A stretch of DNA of 23,617 nucleotides from positions 1-23,617 of the forward strand of contig CAXKVV010000810.1 of NCBI GenBank assembly GCA_964058805.1, read 5' to 3'. The notes under the pieces were generated by a model. The model saw nothing but the letters and a program-made list of their open reading frames with translations, was not told where the DNA came from and did no database searches. Every line of letters begins with the position of its first letter. Positions within the stretch are counted from its first letter, which is position 1. Below, piece by piece: positions 11,108-20,852 of this stretch. Source of the DNA: Schoenoplectus triqueter (Eukaryota > Streptophyta > Magnoliopsida > Poales > Cyperaceae). Position numbers and translations under genes: made by a program.

Positions 11108-11475
11108 TTTGTCTATTGTGCTTTCAGTAGCACTTCGGCCGAAATGCTACCAGTCCAAATTTTAATTTAAATATCTCAATAAAATTTTTATATTATAATC
11201 TTATAGAATACTAATTTTTATTGTGTTTGGAATTAATTTATTATGCTTAATGATTTTTGAAAGATAACTCTAAAATAATAGAAAAATAATAAAATTTGTA
11301 TGTAAAAAATACTTAGTTTCTAAAAATTATTAAGTATAGTAAACTAACTCCAAATACGATAAAAAATAGTATTTTATAAGATTATGATATAAATATTTTA
11401 TTGAGCTACTTAAATTAAAATTTAAACTGGTAGCGTTTCGGCCGAAGTGCTACTGGAAGCACAATAGACAAACTC
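11105..11475. mobile_element. Foldback MITE with about 155-bp terminal inverted repeats
   Basis: The left arm (11105-11259) starts GAGTTTGTCTATTGTGCTTT, and the right arm (11321-11475) is its near-complete inverted complement, ending AGCACAATAGACAAACTC. Only about 61 bp lies between the arms. Both arms carry the short palindrome TTCGGCCGAA. There is no coding capacity. An extra copy of the terminal word GAGTTTGTCTAT lies just outside the right end (11481-11492). The flanking TA microsatellites hide any target duplication, so I cannot assign a superfamily. Confidence 0.85.
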
Positions 11476-11507
11476 ATATAGAGTTTGTCTATATATATAT
11501 ATATATA

Positions 11508-12004
11508 ATATTTTTGGGGAGGGAGGATGTAACAGTAAAACTAGAGTACAATTATCATAAAATATATTAAATCTGTAATAGTATTATTTTTCTATAATAA
11601 CATAGAAAAGCTGTTGGATAATTTAATCTTTTCTTACTCCAATATATATGAGTCATACCGAAATTTAGAGGGCTATTATCTTGGTCCCTTGAATTAAAAA
11701 AATGATTATAGAAAAAAATGTTAAAGAATATGTTTGTCACAACTTAATAAATTAAAATCTCCTGACATATTCCTCTAAATTTAGATGTGAAGCTTGTAGA
11801 AGAGAAAACATCAAATAGATACGATAATCAACGCACAATTAATTAATGCATCAAATTTTTTTTCCGAACCAACTTCGTTTTTGTTACGATATGGGAAAAT
11901 TTTCAGTGGAAACAAATAAATTGCTGGGTTGCTAACTAAATTGTCTCGTTCTTCCGGTTTCTTCGCCTTCCTCCGGTCTCCACTTTTCTCATCTTCAGTT
12001 TTTA
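11508..12004. other. AT-rich intergenic DNA, no gene seen
   Basis: I see no gene. At 11951-11983 there is a C/T-rich block (CTTCCGGTTTCTTCGCCTTC at its start) that recurs with few changes at 12374-12406, on the other side of the foldback element. Confidence 0.5.
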
Positions 12005-12318
12005 TTAATGATAATAATAATTATTAAATTAATATTATTAAAAATAAGAGTGAGAACCGTAAAATTTCAAATATATGAATTACAGCATGTCACTGTCAGT
12101 GGCGCGTTTCATCCAAATCCCGCGCAAGTGAGATGGAGAGGCGCTGTGCGTTTTGTATATATAAAAAGCAAACGCGCCACTGACAGTGACGCGTTTCGTA
12201 AAAATAATGAAACGCGCCACTGCCAGTGGCGCGCTGCCATTCATATATTTGAAATTTTACGTTTCTCACTCTTATTTTTAATAATATTAATTTAATGAAA
12301 CTTATTATTACTAAAAAT
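12005..12318. mobile_element. Foldback element with GC-rich palindromes at its core
   Basis: Arms 12023-12112 and 12207-12296 are near-perfect inverted complements (for example AAATAAGAGTGAGAA on the left and TTCTCACTCTTATTT on the right), with weaker symmetry out to about 12005 and 12318. The AT-rich outer arms contrast with a GC-rich core. That core holds copies of CACTGNCAGTGGCGCGTTTC at 12091-12110 and 12178-12197 on plus, and about 12169-12188 and 12209-12228 on minus. The motif is itself palindromic, so there are nested hairpins, for example CGCGCCACTG-c-CAGTGGCGCG at 12213-12233. There is no real coding capacity. It is probably a non-autonomous foldback transposon; the family is unknown to me. 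Confidence 0.75.
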
Positions 12319-12756
12319 TGTCTCATCTTTCCCAGTATTTTCTTCCTCCAGTCTCCACCTATCCTAACATTTTCTTCCGATTTCTTTGCCTTCCTCCAGT
12401 CTCCCACCTCTTCCGTCTACTCCATCAACTTCATTGTGTTCTCATTGCCTAGTCATCATCGACAACAACTCATAAACCTCTGCCCCTCTCGTGGCGACAC
12501 TCATGGTCTTTCCACCCCTCTCGCTCGTGGTGGCCCATTGTCCTTCTTGATCTTTTCATCCCTTTCATAGTTATCATGGCAGCGCTCAAGACCCTCCTCA
12601 TGGCTCTTGTGACAGCGCTTGTGGCCCATCATGGCCTTTTCATCCTTCTCATGGCCCTCATGGTGTTTACGACCCTCGCCGCTTCTCCACCTTTCCGACA
12701 GTGATCTCTCGTGGCTCTCACACTCCCATCACCAATGTCTCAAGACTCATTCCACC
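12319..12756. other. C/T-rich low-complexity stretch, no gene seen
   Basis: The words CCTCCAGTCTCC recur at about 12345 and 12393 (about 48-bp period). CTCATGG/TCATGGC words recur many times between 12500 and 12660. The stretch is open in some frames because of composition, but nothing in the translations resembles a known domain. Confidence 0.45.
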
Positions 12757-13020
12757 CACTACAGGAAAGATGTCTTTTCACATCGACCAATACTTATTCG
12801 CATTGGATTTTAATATTCACATTGGTTTTTTAAAGCATTCGCATCAGCAAAGCATTAGCACATCGCCCTGTTGATGCAAAAAATGATTTGCATCAGCATG
12901 ATTCATGTCAAATATGTTTATTAGGATCGGTTTCGTCGATGCAAATATATTCACACGACATTTCTTCATGCGCATTGGCCTAGCCAGAACAAAAGAAAAT
13001 ATTAAAATCGGGTTGGTCAA
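12757..13020 (+). mobile_element. Terminus of a CACTA (En/Spm-like) transposon
   Basis: The sequence CACTACAGGAAAGATGTC at 12757 matches the plant CACTA terminus (CACTACARGAAA). The following 250 bp is packed with subterminal-repeat-like words in both orientations: ACATCG, GCATTGG, ACATTGG, GCATCAGC, GATGCAAA and ATCGGTT. Such subterminal arrays are where CACTA transposases bind. I find no matching opposite end (TTTCCTGTAGTG) in the window, so this is either a truncated end or one end of a larger broken element. Confidence 0.65.
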
Positions 13021-13204
13021 TATCAATAATTTTCTATTATGTTTTGTAAAAAAATATTAACATTAATAACAATATTCCTTAAATATTATTAATGAAGTAT
13101 GTCTTATTTCATGCAAAAGAAAATGATGGGTTCCCCTAAATATTTCAAGCTATATTTCATTCAAATAAAAAGCTTCAGTTGGACTGCCCAAAATATAGTC
13201 TGTG

Positions 13205-13530
13205 TACCTATGTATATGTATATGTATATTTATTAGATGAAGAATATGACAAACATATTTTTTAGGAAATATCTTATCGTCCATGATAGGATTTAGTGAT
13301 CGAGTAAAATAATCAATTGACTTTATATTATTACTAGCATTATCGAATGAAATCGAAAAAAAATTGTCTTCTAAATTTTTTTTAAATTGAATTTTTATAA
13401 AACACTAATAATAGATTGGTAAATGATTTGTGCATTATGCAAAAAATCCATGATATGAAAACATAAAATGGGCAGTAACACAAGAGTAACCAAGATCGTG
13501 TTTACCAACAGTCCAAATATCGGAGGTAAT
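13205..13530 (-). pseudogene. hAT transposase relic (RICESLEEPER/ZBED-like)
   Basis: On the minus strand from 13527 down, TSDIWTVGKHDLGYSC followed by VTAHFM matches the catalytic-region block of plant hAT transposases. Further down, in another frame, come FSISFDNASNN (about 13372-13340) and then a YVCHILHLI segment, equivalent to the CACHIxNL motif. Spacing matches the family, but stops and shifts interrupt it and the N- and C-terminal parts are missing. It is a decayed fragment. No hAT ends are visible next to it. Confidence 0.75.
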
Positions 13531-13750
13531 TGAAACGTTGCTTATCCAAACGTTGCCAATAAATTATTCTTACATTCGTTATTGTTTACCCCTGAAAGGT
13601 CGAAGGAAGAAACACAAGAGAAAAGCCAAGATCAAACCCTGAGAGCTGAAGTAGTACAATCCATGTACAACAAAGAAGTGTGTCAATGCCAAGCCAGTAT
13701 TTTTGATACAGCCAATCACAAGAAATCTCAATGTGATTTTGCTTTCAAGG

Positions 13751-13967
13751 CTGACCAGGTGCCAAAGCTGTGAGCAACCACCTGATCAAGCCAATGTTTG
13801 TGTCAATTGTTGACAAGTAATCAACTATTGACCAAATCACCTTCATGAATATGGATTGAAAGTCAATTTCACAAGACTGATCAGGTGACAAAGCTGTGAG
13901 CAACCATCTGATTAAGTCTAGATTTGTATCAATTATTGACAAGTAATCAGCTTTTGATCAAATCAAA
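13751..13967. repeat. Tandem direct repeat, 126-bp period
   Basis: Unit 1 starts at 13751 (CTGACCAGGTGCCAAAGCTG) and unit 2 at 13877 (CTGATCAGGTGACAAAGCTG). Similarity continues for about 90 bp, through TTGACAAGTAATCA, and fades near 13967. It lies at the left of an LTR-like stretch and may be part of its U3 region. Confidence 0.8.
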
Positions 13968-15416
13968 CCCTAATGAACATCAATATAAGTCTAATTGATG
14001 TTAAATTAGGGTGGTTTCTGCAAGAGAATTTTATTTGACAGAGACACCGAGCTACAACTGTTAAAACTGGGACTTATTCAGGAGAAAACAAGGTTTTCTT
14101 AATCAAAGAATTTTTTAGTACAAGGAGGCAGGGGTAAAATGGGAATCAGAAATTACAGGAGTGATCATCATGAATTTATAGAATTTTGGTGAAAATTTCA
14201 TGATCTTTGGATGAAGGGATCTATTAAAATCAATTGGAGAGAGAATATCAGATCAATCCAAAGACTGAGATTTGATCAAGGAGCTTTATGGGTACAACTT
14301 GGAGTTGAAAATATAGCTGGGTGCAAATTAGGGATGGAAAACACTAAGGGGCTCAATTTGGCGCTGAAGAAGAATTATAAAAGAGCATATTGTTGAGTAT
14401 GCTCGGTGCACCATCATTGAGTCTCATTAAACATGACGAGCGGGCCCGGTTCACGTGCACCTAGTCCACCCGAATGCATCACCTTTCCCCTTATATTTAT
14501 TTCACTGACAGAAATCGGACCTCCTCCCCTGACATTGTTCTTCTTCTCTGCCTATTCAATTTTCTTCAACAAAAGCAAGTGAAAATGATAAAAGGCTCAA
14601 GCGGTAACGGAAAATTGCAATTAATATACCGTTGGAAAACCCAACCGAGGAGAATCCATTGAAGTAATCAATTTTAAGAATGGAGCACTGTACATCACTC
14701 GCATTAGAAGAGAAATAAATCAGGTATAAAATCCAATTGAGTGAATTAAAGAGTAATTAAGCAAATTGGCGGTTCAGGGAGATTCAAGTGGGTCACACAA
14801 TTCAGTTAGGACCGTTGCTGGCACTTATTAGTTAATTTTTGTATGATTTTTATAATGGACTTGGTGCGCAAAACCGAAACCAGTGACACAGGGCTGATTT
14901 CATTCGATTCTTAAGAAGAGGGAGTAAGGAAGAGTTGAGCTGTAATTACAATGCTACGCTGGCAATCCAAACCTCAAGCCACTGCCCACAACAAACACAA
15001 CTGGAATAGACTTAGTCCATTGGATTAGTGAAGGAGAGACTGAGATTGCGTCATGTCAGCGACTTGTGGCATCAAAGAAACACAAATTGTACTGAGAAAA
15101 AACACAATTGAGCAATTCAAGCCCTATATAAACCCTTTACACAGAAGAAAAAAAGGGGGGATAGAGAGATACATATAGTAAACACAGAAGAAAGAAAATG
15201 AGGATCAACACCTAAAGAGAAAAAAAAAGAGGAGGAAGCTTTTGAGAGGATTAGCAACTGACAGTTAACAAGAGAGAAGGAGTGAGAAAGGGAGATATTT
15301 TCTAAAATCAAGAAGTGAGATAAATAAGCAATTGGATCAATTGATAGTAGACTTAGTTTCTTTAGAATAAAAGTCTCTCAATTCGGTTCATTCACAGCCT
15401 CTGCAAGGTCTATTCA
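13968..15416 (+). mobile_element. Probable LTR-like sequence (promoter and polyA signal)
   Basis: There is no gene here. The stretch ends with a TATATAAA box (15125-15132), a purine-rich segment, an AATAAA signal (15366-15371) and a terminal CA at 15415-15416. This is the order expected of U3-R-U5 in a plant LTR. A G-box CACGTG lies at 14452-14457. Directly after 15416, reverse-transcriptase coding sequence starts in mid-domain. The left border and any target duplication could not be found, so a solo LTR, a truncated element or a recombination junction are all possible. Confidence 0.4.
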
Positions 15417-15862
15417 GCTTGCCCGATGGATCCTTTTTCGCTCCCGAGAATAGATCAGTTAGTGGATTCAACATCTAGATTCACATATCTCAGTTTCATG
15501 GATGCATTTTTTGGATATAATCAAATAATGATGCATCCAGATGATGAAGAAAAAATAGCGTTCGTAACAGACCAAGGATTGTTCTGTTACAAGGTCATGT
15601 CTTTTGGCCTATGAAATGTCGGTGCGACCTATCAAAGAACGGTGAATACAGTTTTTGAAAACCAGATAGGATACAATGTCGAGGCATATGTGGATGACAT
15701 GCTGGTGAAAAACATGATGGAAAAAATACATTGAAGATCTCGACTAAACCTTCGAGACCATGCGTAAGGTTGGGATGAAATTGAATCCGAAGAAGAGTTT
15801 TTTCGGATTGACAGGAGGAAAATTTATGGGGTTCGTGATATTGAAACGGGGGATAGAGATAT
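15417..15862 (+). pseudogene. Ty3/gypsy (Tat lineage) reverse transcriptase, first part
   Basis: Translation shows the Tat-lineage reverse transcriptase block DPFSLPRIDQLVDST, FMDAFFGYNQIMMHPDD, the polymerase motif YVDD (15687-15698) and GLTGGKFMGFVI. The domain begins abruptly at 15417; the upstream fingers part, protease and gag are missing from this side. Damage includes an in-frame TGA at 15612-15614, a frameshift in the A-run near 15717-15726, and a TAA at 15745-15747. The frame is then cut by the insertion that starts at 15863 and carries on at 20858. The element is inactive. Confidence 0.9.
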
Positions 15863-15913
15863 TGTCACACCCCAGAAATAATGAATCGAATTAGGGGTGT
15901 AAAAATCCCGCCA

Positions 15914-15939
15914 CGTACGCACGACGAGACGTGCGTACG
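15914..15939. repeat. Perfect 10-bp hairpin
   Basis: CGTACGCACG (15914-15923) and CGTGCGTACG (15930-15939) are exact inverted complements around the loop ACGAGA. It sits about 50 bp inside the left end of the large insertion. Confidence 0.85.
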
Positions 15940-16609
15940 AAAGGCTAAGTGAATAAAAATAAAGAAAATCCCAGAATAAATAAAATAATAATAATAATAC
16001 AAAACAAAACAGTCCAGAATATACAGATAATACAACGCCAGACACCGGCGAGGCTAACACCATCGGAATGGGTAGCAAATCTCTCAAATAAAGCCCAAAG
16101 AAAGAAATCAAAAACCCGATGCCCGATAAGTCCTAATCAACTACCCGCCTCACTGTGCTGATGCGGCGAAGCACCTCTGATATCACGCAGGACTGCTGCA
16201 CCTAGCACTCTCATCAAAACTCGAGCCCATACCTGTAAACCTGGATCCCACAACCACCGTGGAAACATGAGTAATTTTAAAAATTACTCAGTACGGATTT
16301 AGATCCAGCCTTAAGATTTGATCTTCTTTCCTAGACTGGACCTAAATACCGATACCGAATTTATATGCAATGAAATATTTTAATATATGTTAATGTATTA
16401 TTATTTTATACATTTCGAGAACACCTCTACATGAATGACATGAAATGACAATTAACCCTGAAATAGAAAATCTGTGAAAATAGCAATATAGTATAGAATA
16501 TAAGATACGAGAAAACAAACACCCAAAATAAATATCCCAATTTGCAAATCACCAGATTTATCCCAAGCGGGCGCCACCAGCGACCCAACTTACGAACTTA
16601 GGACTTTAT

Positions 16610-16637
16610 GTTTATGCGGCGCCAATGCCGCATAAAC
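16610..16637. repeat. Perfect 11-bp hairpin
   Basis: GTTTATGCGGC (16610-16620) and GCCGCATAAAC (16627-16637) pair fully around the loop GCCAAT. A weaker hairpin (AGAGTGAGCGTGC...GCACGTACTCT) follows near 16673-16701. Confidence 0.85.
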
Positions 16638-16813
16638 GACAATTCAGGCTCCCGAGGTGATAACGCCCTAGGAGAGTGAGCGTGCATAAGCACGTACTCT
16701 GGTCTGCTAAATCTGGTAATTCACCTTACAAAATAAAAGCAAGTGGATAATTATGTCTTCAGTTTCCATATCGCCAAAGGAGATAACTATTCGTGAATTA
16801 ACAAATCGAAATC

Positions 16814-16966
16814 AAATGGGAGCCTACATTGTACCAACCAAGGGTCAGAGGACCGCATCCCGTAAAAATATCAAAACGAAATATAACAAATGGGAGCCTA
16901 CACTGTACCCACTAAGGTCAGCGGACCACATCCCGACTTTCTCTGTACCAACCAAGGGCCAAAGGA
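16814..16966. repeat. Tandem repeat, about 74-bp period
   Basis: Copies of about 48 bp lie at 16814-16862 and 16888-16935, sharing AAATGGGAGCCTACA and GACC(A/G)CATCCCG. A third partial copy with TGTACCAACCAAGGG follows at about 16944-16966. Coding is not suggested. Confidence 0.75.
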
Positions 16967-17742
16967 GAAAGCCCTTCGGACATTATTAGGATCCTAAATA
17001 CGCCGGATAAATATAATAATATAATATCACGAACTAGATTCCAGTCTCGGATATGGCCGCCCACACTAAACACTGAAGTACACGGTATCCTAAAACGCTC
17101 AAATTTGGATTAAAAATTTAATCATATTAAGAATAATAAAAATATAATATTGATCAAAGAAAAACACTCCGACACAGCCGAACCCGCCAAATGACGTGAT
17201 CGGTGGATAATCCGACAGGCACAGATGCGTAGTACATATACAGACCGGTGGGTCCCACGGGCCTATGGGTCACCGTACGTAACCACAACGGTCTGGTTAT
17301 GCAAGACAACTTAGACTGGGAATTACCCGGTCCGCCTCTCAGCACTCCCATGCATTTAATGCATGATTAACTACCTAGCTTAATTAATAATTAGTAATAG
17401 TAATAATATTTTCCTGATAAATATAATCTACAACTTGAATTATTTAATTCTATCTGATCCTATCTCGGGACTATTTCCCGAATCCTACTCTTATCCTGTC
17501 TACGTGCAATATGACATGATATGACATGCGAATGCGGGTATGTCTCGAATATGCTGGTCAATTTACCGGATGCAGATGACAAGTCAATTTTGGTCTCTAA
17601 TCAAAGTTTGGTCGAAAGTACCGCAATTCAGATTTATTTTAAAAACAGTTTTAATTTCGGTTTGGATTCCTAATTCTAAAGAGAGAAAATCAAATCCCAG
17701 GAAACCGTACCTGGGAGTGCTGGTGAGGATCGCGGAGTCGCT

Positions 17743-17841
17743 CTACTTCGGAGGTAGAACACCGGCCTCGGGGTCGGTGTCCGTGTACGTCGGGTCGGGA
17801 ATGACCTCGTACTCCGTGAGTGGATCCGAGTCGACTGGATC
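17743..17841 (-). other. GC-rich island, both strands open
   Basis: A GC-rich stretch of about 160 bp (17690-17850) stands out in AT-rich repeat DNA. On the minus strand it reads as a short acidic, proline-rich tail, DPLTEYEVIPDPTYTDTD, then a few residues to a TAG at 17743-17745. The plus strand is open too. It could be the remnant of a C-terminal coding segment or just a GC-rich LTR part. I do not recognise it. Confidence 0.35.
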
Positions 17842-18099
17842 ACCTATTTTAATTTAAATTAGATGTTTATTAGTTTTACTTGATTTACTTAACAATTAAT
17901 AACTAAATTAGATTGATGATTAATTAAACGATCGTTCCGGTTTTATCGTCTTTTCTTGAAAATTTCGGCAGCAATTCTGCTGCATCTATGCGGTGCCGGA
18001 AATTTTCGTTGTTCGCATACTGATTTTGTTAACTTATGTTTATCATTCTAGATCGTTTTTATACGTTTAATCTTTATTTTAGTTTCGAGTTTACGGATT

Positions 18100-19050
18100 T
18101 AATTTCTACACCAATTAATTTTAAAATAGAGAAATTGATTAATATATATAATTTAAAAATCTAAATTGTTATTATAATTTAAGTTATTATTTTATAACTC
18201 TTAATTATTTATAATCTATTAATTAATTATGTTTTATTTTAGTTGTTCTAGTATTATTTTTATAATCTGGAGATTATATTTATTTTGAGTAATGAATCTA
18301 ATTTAATTTACTTAAATTAAATAAGTTAGCTTAATGTTATTCCTTAATTGACTTAATTATAATTATAATAATTAATTTGTTAAAAATAGAGAAATTGATT
18401 ACTAGATTTTATAAGTTAGAACATAATTTTAAAATCAAAAGTAAAATAAAAAGGATTAAAAAGAAATAAATTAAATAAAGAAAAATGAATAAAACCAAAG
18501 CAAAATAAAGAAATAGTTATTATATTAATATGTGTTGGTGTTTTGAGATTGTATTATTCGATTAATGTAACTAATTTAATTTATTTAAAATAATAAAGTT
18601 AGCTTAATGTTATCCCTTAATTAATTTAATTATAATTAGAATAATTAATTATTTAGACAAAGAAAAATTGATTAATATATATAATATTACATAATTAATA
18701 TTATTTTTATGAAAAATAGAGAAATTGATTAATATATATTTTATATTATAAATTATTATCATACCTCAATTATTACTTAAAATTTTCTAATTATTTATAT
18801 CATACTCTTTAATTATATTTTATTTTATATATTTATATTATTTTCATCAATTAGAAAATATACTACATAAAACTAGAATTTAAATTAAAATAAAAAATAA
18901 AAACTAAATGAAAGTAATTAAATTCAATTAACTTAATTTTAAATTAAACATTTTTATTTATTTAAACGTGTTGGTGTTTTAAGATTATATTTATTTTCTA
19001 TAATGTAACTTATTTAATTTATTTGAATTAACTAATGATTAAATTTCGTT
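18100..19050. repeat. AT-rich degenerate array with AAATAGAGAAATTGATTA motif
   Basis: The word AAATAGAGAAATTGATTA occurs at about 18126, 18386 and 18714, with a variant (AAAGAAAAATTGATTA) at about 18658. A longer unit containing AAGTTAGCTTAATGTTAT recurs at about 18325 and 18597, and GTGTTGGTGTTTT at about 18533 and 18967. The units are unevenly spaced, roughly 270-430 bp apart, so this is an eroded tandem array inside the large insertion. Confidence 0.65.
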
Positions 19051-20620
19051 ATATGTTGGGATTGGTATTACAAATGGAAACACCATGGTTATGATTTCAT
19101 CCAATTATAGATCATAACCACAAGTTCGTAATGAGTCTGCTCTTAGTAACTATTTAATTATTAAAATGAATGCACCCTTCTGCGTTACAAATTCATATTA
19201 AAATTTTTGGTCTCGCACATGTTGTGAGAGGTGCTACTGACTAGATATACAAGTATGAATAGTAAAGAATCAAGGCAGGAGGTCAACTTCCTATTAAGTT
19301 TGGAAAGTTGGACTAGCAATTGAATTTCATTGATCCCAGCGATTAGTGGACTAGAAGGGATTTAGTATCACATTTCTCTAGCTATACGAAAACAACAAGA
19401 ACAACACAGCCTAGCCGGCCATAAGAACTAAAATTGGCACACAAGCAAGCACGGCACAGCCAGCTGCCCACTCAGTATTAAAAAAGACAATAAACTATCC
19501 ATATTCAGAGACACAGGGCTAGCCCCAGCACAAGACCCACACGACCCAAAAGAAAAAAAAAACGAAGAAAAGGTAGTACCAGATTTCGACGCGAGGCAGC
19601 AAAAGGAAAGAGTCACGATTTCCCCACTCCTTGTCTATCTTAAGCTCATCTTCAGCTTCATCAAGGAAGACAGGGCCAAGGTGGGTTAATTAAATAATAA
19701 TTAATTCGTATAGGTTAGTACTGTGCAAATTCACCAAGGGTTCAAATATGGTCAAAAGGGGTTAATTCATCCAGGTCACATAACGTATCAATAGGACAAT
19801 TCATCAAGCATTCAGATAGGATCAAAAACAAGTTATTAGTCAGAGGTTCAGATGAAATTTTGACTCTACGTGAATGTTCAGTTGTTGTTCAAGTTGACTT
19901 CTAACCAAAACAAGGAGCTAAAATAGAAAAAATGCTAAAAATCAAGTTGAAGGCAGAAGGTGAGGGTAGTTGGGTCCATTTGTGTCCAAATTTCATAGGC
20001 ATACCCTGAATTTGAGCTGATTTTTGCTTATGCAGCTTGATTCGTCAGAGGACACAGATGCACGGAAGTAGAGGCTTCTGCTTCGATTTACGCATATCTA
20101 TTTCTGGAGGAGAGTCACAAAAAGATGTTGTGCTGCCACATGACTGGCCGGTTGCAACTTCAAGCGAGCTGCTGGGCCATCCCACCATACGCGTTTCCTT
20201 CGAACAAAGCTACGATAGGAGAATATGAAGAATGGAAGGCACTCATCAAAGCCTGATCATAGACTTGAGAGCTGAGAAATGGGTTTAGGCATGAGCTTAG
20301 CTCGAGTTAAGCGGGAGTAATGAAAAAGGAAGGGAGATGGCAGATGATGCAGGTGCCAAGAAAGGGAAATTAGAGAGTTCGACCTCTCTGTGGGAACAGG
20401 GAGTGAGAGACTAAATGGAAAGGAAAAGAAAAATAAAGTGGTGGTAAATTGTTGGGGGGGGGGGGGGGGAAGGTGAGTCAAAGACACATACAACTCAGGA
20501 GATGGGGAATAGACGTGAATAGACCTGCCTTAAATGAAAGAAAATTAATGGGGAGAGAGAGTTTCGATTTGGATGAAATGTGACAGGAACAAGATGACAA
20601 TTGGTATGGCTAGCAAGTTT
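19051..20620. other. Right part of the large insertion; no gene seen
   Basis: Composition returns to near-normal GC here. TGTTGGGATTGG at about 19053 looks like a possible LTR start. A diverged 71-bp-spaced direct repeat lies at about 19726 (CAAATTCACCAAGGGTTCA) and 19797 (CAATTCATCAAGCATTCA). A purine-rich stretch (20300-20450) ends in a run of 16 G at 20454-20469. None of the translations resembles a known protein. Confidence 0.4.
20454..20469. repeat. Run of 16 G
   Basis: An uninterrupted G homopolymer. It could form a G-quadruplex, and its exact length is a likely sequencing or assembly uncertainty. Confidence 0.9.
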
Positions 20621-20852
20621 AATAAATCCTCTAATATATTATGCAATTTATCATTAGTTATACACTTAATAGCTTTAACCAAAACTAGCTTAAATAAACT
20701 TTCAATTTAACTAAAAAAATAAATTATTAACTCTATTTGTAAATTTATTTATTCATAAACCTTCCCTTGATCATTGATTTGATTTATTTGTTAATTTGTG
20801 TTGTATAATTTTAATTATAATTATTACTTCATTAAATTTTATGGTTTAATAG

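Larger units (their letters stand above)
15863..20852. mobile_element. 4,990-bp insertion in the gypsy element, LTR-type, GATAT duplication
   Basis: The insertion is flanked by GATAT at 15858-15862 and 20853-20857 (AGATAT if one more base is counted). The interrupted reverse transcriptase frame continues at exactly the right position once one copy is discounted. Its left end TGTCACACCCC resembles LTR starts of plant Ty3/gypsy elements, and a 5-bp duplication fits LTR elements. The right end reads TTTAATA, not the expected CA. I find no gag-pol coding inside and no second copy of the left end. It may be a very long solo LTR, a non-autonomous element, or a composite with later insertions. Sub-structures are listed separately. 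Confidence 0.65.

Noticed and set aside
12096..12407. A 103-codon minus-strand reading frame across the second foldback
   Set aside because: Its peptide is only the translation of the inverted repeats and the C/T-rich block, with repeated GDWRK and CQW words.
16561..16580. Minus-strand TGGCGCCCGC as a tRNA primer-binding site
   Set aside because: It starts like a lysine-tRNA binding site but the match breaks after 10 bases, and no LTR end lies directly beside it.
15863..20852. The large insertion as a Helitron
   Set aside because: There is a target duplication, no CTRR end with a preceding hairpin at the right border, and the insertion is not between A and T as Helitrons require.
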